This document shows, one piece after another, positions 6,009-9,082 of a stretch of 9,082 bases of DNA. The notes under the pieces are model-generated. The model saw nothing but the letters and a program-made list of their open reading frames with translations. It searched no databases and was not told where the DNA came from. The position numbers were made by a program, and so were the translations under genes. The stretch is from contig CAMLDA010000013.1 in assembly GCA_946478715.1 (NCBI GenBank), positions 1-9,082 of the forward strand, read 5' to 3'. Origin of the DNA: an uncultured Candidatus Saccharibacteria bacterium. GTDB taxonomy: Bacteria; Patescibacteria; Saccharimonadia; Saccharimonadales; UBA10212. The number at the start of each line of letters is the position of its first letter. Within the stretch, counting starts at the first letter, position 1.

Positions 6009-6787
6009 TGTTTCTCCTTCTTATCGTCCGTTATCGCGGCCAGATAGCTGAACTGAAATAAATCCCACAGGTGACTGCCGGTCCTTACCCCGCTTAAGGT
6101 GTTACGCAGAAATGGTATGACAGTTTTAAGTTTTCTGGAACGGGCCAGAAGCTTATGGCGCTCCTGCCAGCTTAGCTGGCGTTTTGAGATTTCTGATAGC
6201 AGCTGCTTAGCGGTATCCAGTTTGCGATATATTACTCGCCCACCCTGTATTTCCAGGCTGGCATCTCCGCTGGCGAGGCCTATGACATCCATATTGGTCA
6301 TACCGTCAAGACTGCTTTCTATATCCGCTTCGCTGGCACCTAGGTTCTTGGCGCCCCGTATCTCGTAGAAGAGTTTTCTGGCCAGCATTGATTTGGCGAC
6401 ACCCCAGTCCAAGGCCTCGGGCGGCACTTCATCCCTTAGGTGGGCTATCAGCCTCCAGACGTTATCCACAGGATTCATTTCGTAGCCCACGTCTTTTACA
6501 AACCGGGAGCCTTCCCGAACTTCCCCGTGCTGCAGCCAATAATCAACCTGTCTTTCTCTTAGCAGGTCGCGGAGCGTAGGGGGCGGCGTGTCGGGCAGGT
6601 TTACCTCGGGAGATTCCCAAACGTCAAAAGAATCCTTGGCTTCCTTTACCCGTTCAAGTGCTGCTTCTAATGATTCCGGCGGAACAAATTTTTCTTGATA
6701 AAGCCTGAGGGCCAGGCCGTGGCTATCTGCTCCTTCCCCAGAAGAAGGGGCTGATGTGACGTGTTCTAAAGTTTCGGTGACTGACAT
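6005..6787 (-). CDS. Hypothetical protein, 260 aa
   Basis: I do not recognise this soluble protein. The first 22 residues are Ser/Thr/Glu-rich and look disordered. Residues about 24-55 form a charged amphipathic helix (LRLYQEKFVPPESLEAALERV). A Pro-rich link (about 62-72) follows, then a mostly helical region containing LRDLLRERQVDYWLQHGEV and MLARKLFYEIRGAKNLGASE. A basic helical stretch (about 190-225) lies close to the C-terminus. No signal peptide or transmembrane helix is evident, so it is probably cytoplasmic. It is driven by a consensus promoter at 6812-6840, giving a leader of only about 17 bases and no Shine-Dalgarno. It overlaps the 80-aa gene by 4 bases. Confidence 0.82.
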   Translation of the reverse strand: MSVTETLEHVTSAPSSGEGADSHGLALRLYQEKFVPPESLEAALERVKEAKDSFDVWESPEVNLPDTPPPTLRDLLRERQVDYWLQHGEVREGSRFVKDVGYEMNPVDNVWRLIAHLRDEVPPEALDWGVAKSMLARKLFYEIRGAKNLGASEADIESSLDGMTNMDVIGLASGDASLEIQGGRVIYRKLDTAKQLLSEISKRQLSWQERHKLLARSRKLKTVIPFLRNTLSGVRTGSHLWDLFQFSYLAAITDDKKEKQ

Positions 6788-6811
6788 TTTTGTTTTTGGA
6801 TTAACTATTCT

Positions 6812-6840
6812 ATATTAGCATAAACACTTTAAAATGTCAA
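6812..6840 (-). promoter_or_regulatory. Consensus sigma70-type promoter for the 260-aa/80-aa pair
   Basis: On the minus strand TTGACA (6840-6835) is followed by exactly 17 bases and TAATAT (6817-6812). The start of transcription should be near 6805, about 17 bases before the ATG at 6787. The -35 hexamer contains the TGA stop codon of the 45-aa gene. Confidence 0.75.
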
Positions 6841-6974
6841 CCAAACAAGCCTCCGCCTTCGGCTTCTTCCTCTTTTTCTTCGGACGCCTCGGCCTCTTCT
6901 TTGGCTTCTTCCAGCTCCTTTTTCTCCTCTTCTTTTTCTTCTATTTTCTCTTCCAGTTCATCCGGCTCTGGCAT
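6837..6974 (-). CDS. Small Glu/Lys-rich protein, 45 aa
   Basis: A short frame (ATG 6974-6972, TGA 6839-6837) encodes MPEPDELEEKIEEKEEEKKE, then a further Glu/Ala/Lys helix, and ends in GGGLFG. AGGAGG (6985-6980) lies five bases before the ATG, an ideal ribosome site, which is the main reason for calling it. The protein is strongly acidic, would form a single charged helix or coiled coil, and has a hydrophobic glycine-flanked tail. I do not recognise a family. It lies 49 bases before the 260-aa gene in the same direction. Low-complexity coding means a false call remains possible. Confidence 0.65.
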   Translation of the reverse strand: MPEPDELEEKIEEKEEEKKELEEAKEEAEASEEKEEEAEGGGLFG

Positions 6975-7138
6975 GTTGGCCTCCTATACTCCAATTAGTC
7001 CTAACGCCAGGCATTATGCCCGCTAATAGGCGGCCGCGATATAAAAAATCCCACATCCCCGCAGATATATCCGCTTGTGCTTGCATAAGCCGTCCTTAAC
7101 GGAGAGAATTATTAGATATAAAGTTTTAGCCAAGATAA
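6975..7138. promoter_or_regulatory. Divergent intergenic region between the 45-aa gene and the 405-aa gene
   Basis: These 164 bases must hold the 5' signals of two divergent genes. Seen here are the AGGAGG ribosome site for the minus gene, an 11-base palindrome GGCATTATGCC (7010-7020) containing a CATAAT hexamer on the minus strand, and TATAAA at 7117-7122 on the plus strand, about 17 bases before ATG 7139. No good -35 box accompanies either hexamer, so exact promoters are not called. Confidence 0.4.
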
Positions 7139-8356
7139 ATGATTGACCCGGTAAACGATAAAAGTATTGAAATACCCGCTCTTACTTCAGAGGTGGACGA
7201 GGTAAAGCTACTATGGGATGAAGCACTGGCGCCATTCCGGGAAACGCTGGCTTACGGGCGCCGCGATATGAGTTACAGGCTAGTAGATGAGCAGGAGCGC
7301 CTAAGGCTTGCGAATTCCATCCTGGGCTTCGTAAGGGACGGCTGCACCCTGCTTCGCGATATGATATACGCCGAAGTCATTCCTCTTGAAAGAGAAGGTC
7401 TGGCTATAACCAAGGAAGTCGTTGAAATCAGCCAAAGGGTATTAGCAATTGACGGTTATGCCTCAGCCGAGGTAAATATCCATCAGGAACCGGCCAGCGC
7501 CGACATCATTGATTTCCCCGCCGGTCCAGACCCCTCTGAGCACGAAGACGATGCGGCGGCTTCCGAAGACGATGTACAGCCAGAGCCGCCAGCTCCGCCG
7601 GAAGACCTTCTCCCTGCCCCCGAAGAACTCCCGGAATACATAGAAGTTAACGGTTACAGGATTGAGACCAGCCGCCTGTCCGGCTTGAACCAACACGAGA
7701 GCTTTATATTGTCTCGTCTGCCCTACCTGCTAGCGGAAGGCTCATTCGCCAGGAAAGATGTCCTGGCTTTGGGCTTCTTCCCCGATGGCACGGACGGCGC
7801 CCGGGCCCAGGCCTTCAAAAAGGCTATCGCGTCCTTATCCTCTAAGCTTGAGGCTGCCGCCGGCGCAAAGGTGCTGGCATCTGTCGGCAATAGGGCTACC
7901 AGCCGCTACGTGGCAGCTTCGGCGGCACGGACGACGTCCTCTCCGGTAAAGAGAGCTGGTCCGCCCGTCAATAATCCGCCCGGGTCGGCCGGACAAGAAC
8001 CAGGCCATGATGAAGATGACGCACCCGAGCCCAAGCAGGTATTCCGGAATAGTATCGCGGAACGGATGGAGGAGCCTCTGGAGCTTAAGCTGGCGGCGCG
8101 GCCGGCAATTCAGGCTTATATATCCCAAAAGCATGCAAAGTCCAAAAAAGAGATGTCCACGCACGACCAAAGCCTGATAGTCTTAAGCCGCCATTTTGGT
8201 ATCGGCGCTGAAGATGGCGCGGGTATAGATATGATTTCGCTCAGCGACACTATGGGACTATCGCCGTATTCAATCAGGAACTTCGTAAGAGAGGCCTTGA
8301 AGGCCTGTGATAGCCGGGAAGCCAAGGCCTACCTGGACTACCTGGATTCACAATAA
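7139..8356 (+). CDS. Hypothetical protein with two putative helix-turn-helix-like segments, 405 aa
   Basis: Residues 1-105 are helical and charged. Residues about 117-168 are an acidic Pro/Glu/Asp linker. Residues about 169-260 (IEVNGYRI..., LNQHESFILSRLPYLL, FARKDVLALGFF, FKKAIASLSSKLEA, ATSRYVAA) resemble a winged-helix layout, with a short helix, a recognition-like helix and a final strand. A second disordered linker (about 263-300) leads to a C-terminal segment (about 343-392) in which ISLSDTMGLSPYSIRNFVRE looks like a helix-turn-helix. A DNA-binding role is therefore inferred, without a family match. The start is fixed by an in-frame TAA directly before the ATG; no Shine-Dalgarno is visible. 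The stop lies 3 bases from that of the converging gene. Confidence 0.85.
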   Translation: MIDPVNDKSIEIPALTSEVDEVKLLWDEALAPFRETLAYGRRDMSYRLVDEQERLRLANSILGFVRDGCTLLRDMIYAEVIPLEREGLAITKEVVEISQRVLAIDGYASAEVNIHQEPASADIIDFPAGPDPSEHEDDAAASEDDVQPEPPAPPEDLLPAPEELPEYIEVNGYRIETSRLSGLNQHESFILSRLPYLLAEGSFARKDVLALGFFPDGTDGARAQAFKKAIASLSSKLEAAAGAKVLASVGNRATSRYVAASAARTTSSPVKRAGPPVNNPPGSAGQEPGHDEDDAPEPKQVFRNSIAERMEEPLELKLAARPAIQAYISQKHAKSKKEMSTHDQSLIVLSRHFGIGAEDGAGIDMISLSDTMGLSPYSIRNFVREALKACDSREAKAYLDYLDSQ

Positions 8357-8359
8357 TTC

Positions 8360-9082
8360 TTAGTCTTCCTGGCCGCCCAGCGCTTCTTCAACCTGTTCGG
8401 TGCAGCGATCAATAACGTCCCTGATTATAGCTTCTATGCGCCTTCTGTACTTGCGGGCTGTGACGATGTTCTGAAGATAGCTGTCCGAATACAAGGTAAC
8501 TCTTACAACCTCTTCCAATGATAGACCGGGCCGGCCGCTGGCGGTGCGCCGCGGCTCGCTGGGCAGGATGTTGTTATCACGGGCGCTTACCACGCTGGCG
8601 ACGCTCAACTTAGGAAAGATGTTTAGCAACTGTTCGCGGGTATATACCTTATCGGCGCGGAACCCTTCTAAGAAAGTCAGTGCCGTAGTTTCGGCGACGG
8701 ACTCCACCAGCCCTATCATCTCTTCTTCCAAACGGTTCTTGAACTGGATTTCGCCGGTCCTGCGCCTATCTTGAGCCGCGCGGTCAAAGATTACTTCTTC
8801 TTGCCGCCAGTGTTCGACAGTCTGCGGCCCTGCTGGTTCATTTTCCGTATCTTCCGGCGGCTCCAGGGCCTCTGTGATGCCCTTGGGCGATATCGCCGCG
8901 ATAATCATGCCGTTCGCGTCCACGGCCTCCAGCCGCAATTCGCCGCCTAATTGATGGGGTATGACCTGGGCCTTAAGCAGCTGGTCCACGAAGAACCTTT
9001 CATTAGGGGTCAGGTCGTAGATATAACGCAGCAGGCCGTATTCCGGCGAGGCTTTATCAAGCGTCTTTTTATAACGCGATAT
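8360..9082 (-). CDS. Hypothetical protein, C-terminal 240 codons (start beyond the right edge)
   Basis: The minus frame ending at TAA 8362-8360 stays open through 9082. A GTG at 8989 could serve as a start for 209 residues, but the 31 codons before it (including YGLLRYIYDLTPNERFF) read as normal protein, so the gene very probably begins outside the window. Counting from the edge, residues 80-130 are highly charged and helical. Residues 145-200 (VYTREQLLNIFPKLSVASVV, then RDNNILPS, GRPGLSLEEVVRVTLYSD) resemble a MerR-like or winged helix-turn-helix, and the last 35 residues form a basic-then-acidic helix. No membrane segment is seen. I do not recognise the family; DNA binding is an inference. 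Confidence 0.82.
   Translation of the reverse strand: MSRYKKTLDKASPEYGLLRYIYDLTPNERFFVDQLLKAQVIPHQLGGELRLEAVDANGMIIAAISPKGITEALEPPEDTENEPAGPQTVEHWRQEEVIFDRAAQDRRRTGEIQFKNRLEEEMIGLVESVAETTALTFLEGFRADKVYTREQLLNIFPKLSVASVVSARDNNILPSEPRRTASGRPGLSLEEVVRVTLYSDSYLQNIVTARKYRRRIEAIIRDVIDRCTEQVEEALGGQED

Noticed and set aside
6099..6579. Plus-strand frames of 89 and 63 codons
   Set aside because: They are antisense shadows of the 260-aa gene, which has a promoter and a coupled downstream gene.
7835..8325. Minus-strand frames of 111 and 69 codons
   Set aside because: They are antisense to the 405-aa gene, whose frame has consistent helix and linker structure.
1..9082. Alternative code with UGA as glycine
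   Set aside because: TGA closes several genes at overlaps with the next ATG (4939, 6005) and at 6837, consistent with a normal stop.

Overview
The window looks like a piece of a small-genome bacterium of the Patescibacteria (Candidate Phyla Radiation), possibly Saccharibacteria. This rests on one very long surface protein with a Patescibacteria-style mosaic of repeats, plus a set of proteins I cannot assign to known families. Standard stop codons are used, and TGA ends several genes, so a code reading UGA as glycine is unlikely. The lineage call is an inference; no rRNA, tRNA or marker gene is present.

Layout, right to left on the minus strand. (1) 8360-9082 is the C-terminal part of an unrecognised protein that enters from beyond the right edge. 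(2) 7139-8356, on the plus strand, is a 405-residue protein with an acidic proline-rich linker and two putative helix-turn-helix-like segments; it converges on (1) with 3 bases between the stops. (3) 6974 down to 5766 holds a 45-residue Glu/Lys protein, then a consensus sigma70-type promoter, then a 260-residue and an 80-residue protein of unknown function joined by an ATGA overlap. (4) 5489-5712 is an island of about 71% GC that carries the 3' end of a high-GC gene and a 13-bp hairpin. It is sharply unlike its neighbours. (5) 5170-5488 is an AT-rich intergenic region with a second consensus promoter, a palindrome touching its -35 box, a leader hairpin, another inverted repeat and one DnaA-box match. 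(6) 5166 down to 1 encodes a 75-residue zinc-finger-like protein whose stop overlaps (ATGA) the start of a giant membrane-anchored surface protein. That protein is open through the left edge, with 1647 codons visible.

The giant protein is the centre of interest. It has a short proline-rich cytoplasmic N-terminus, one transmembrane helix, and then a mosaic of phage-tail-fibre-like and adhesin-like repeats. These are followed by a pectate-lyase-like right-handed beta-helix, and then by a second copy of the module that introduces the first beta-helix. The zinc-finger gene and the giant gene are probably co-transcribed and translationally coupled. A plausible role is host-cell or surface attachment, with the small protein as a possible regulator; both roles are inferred.
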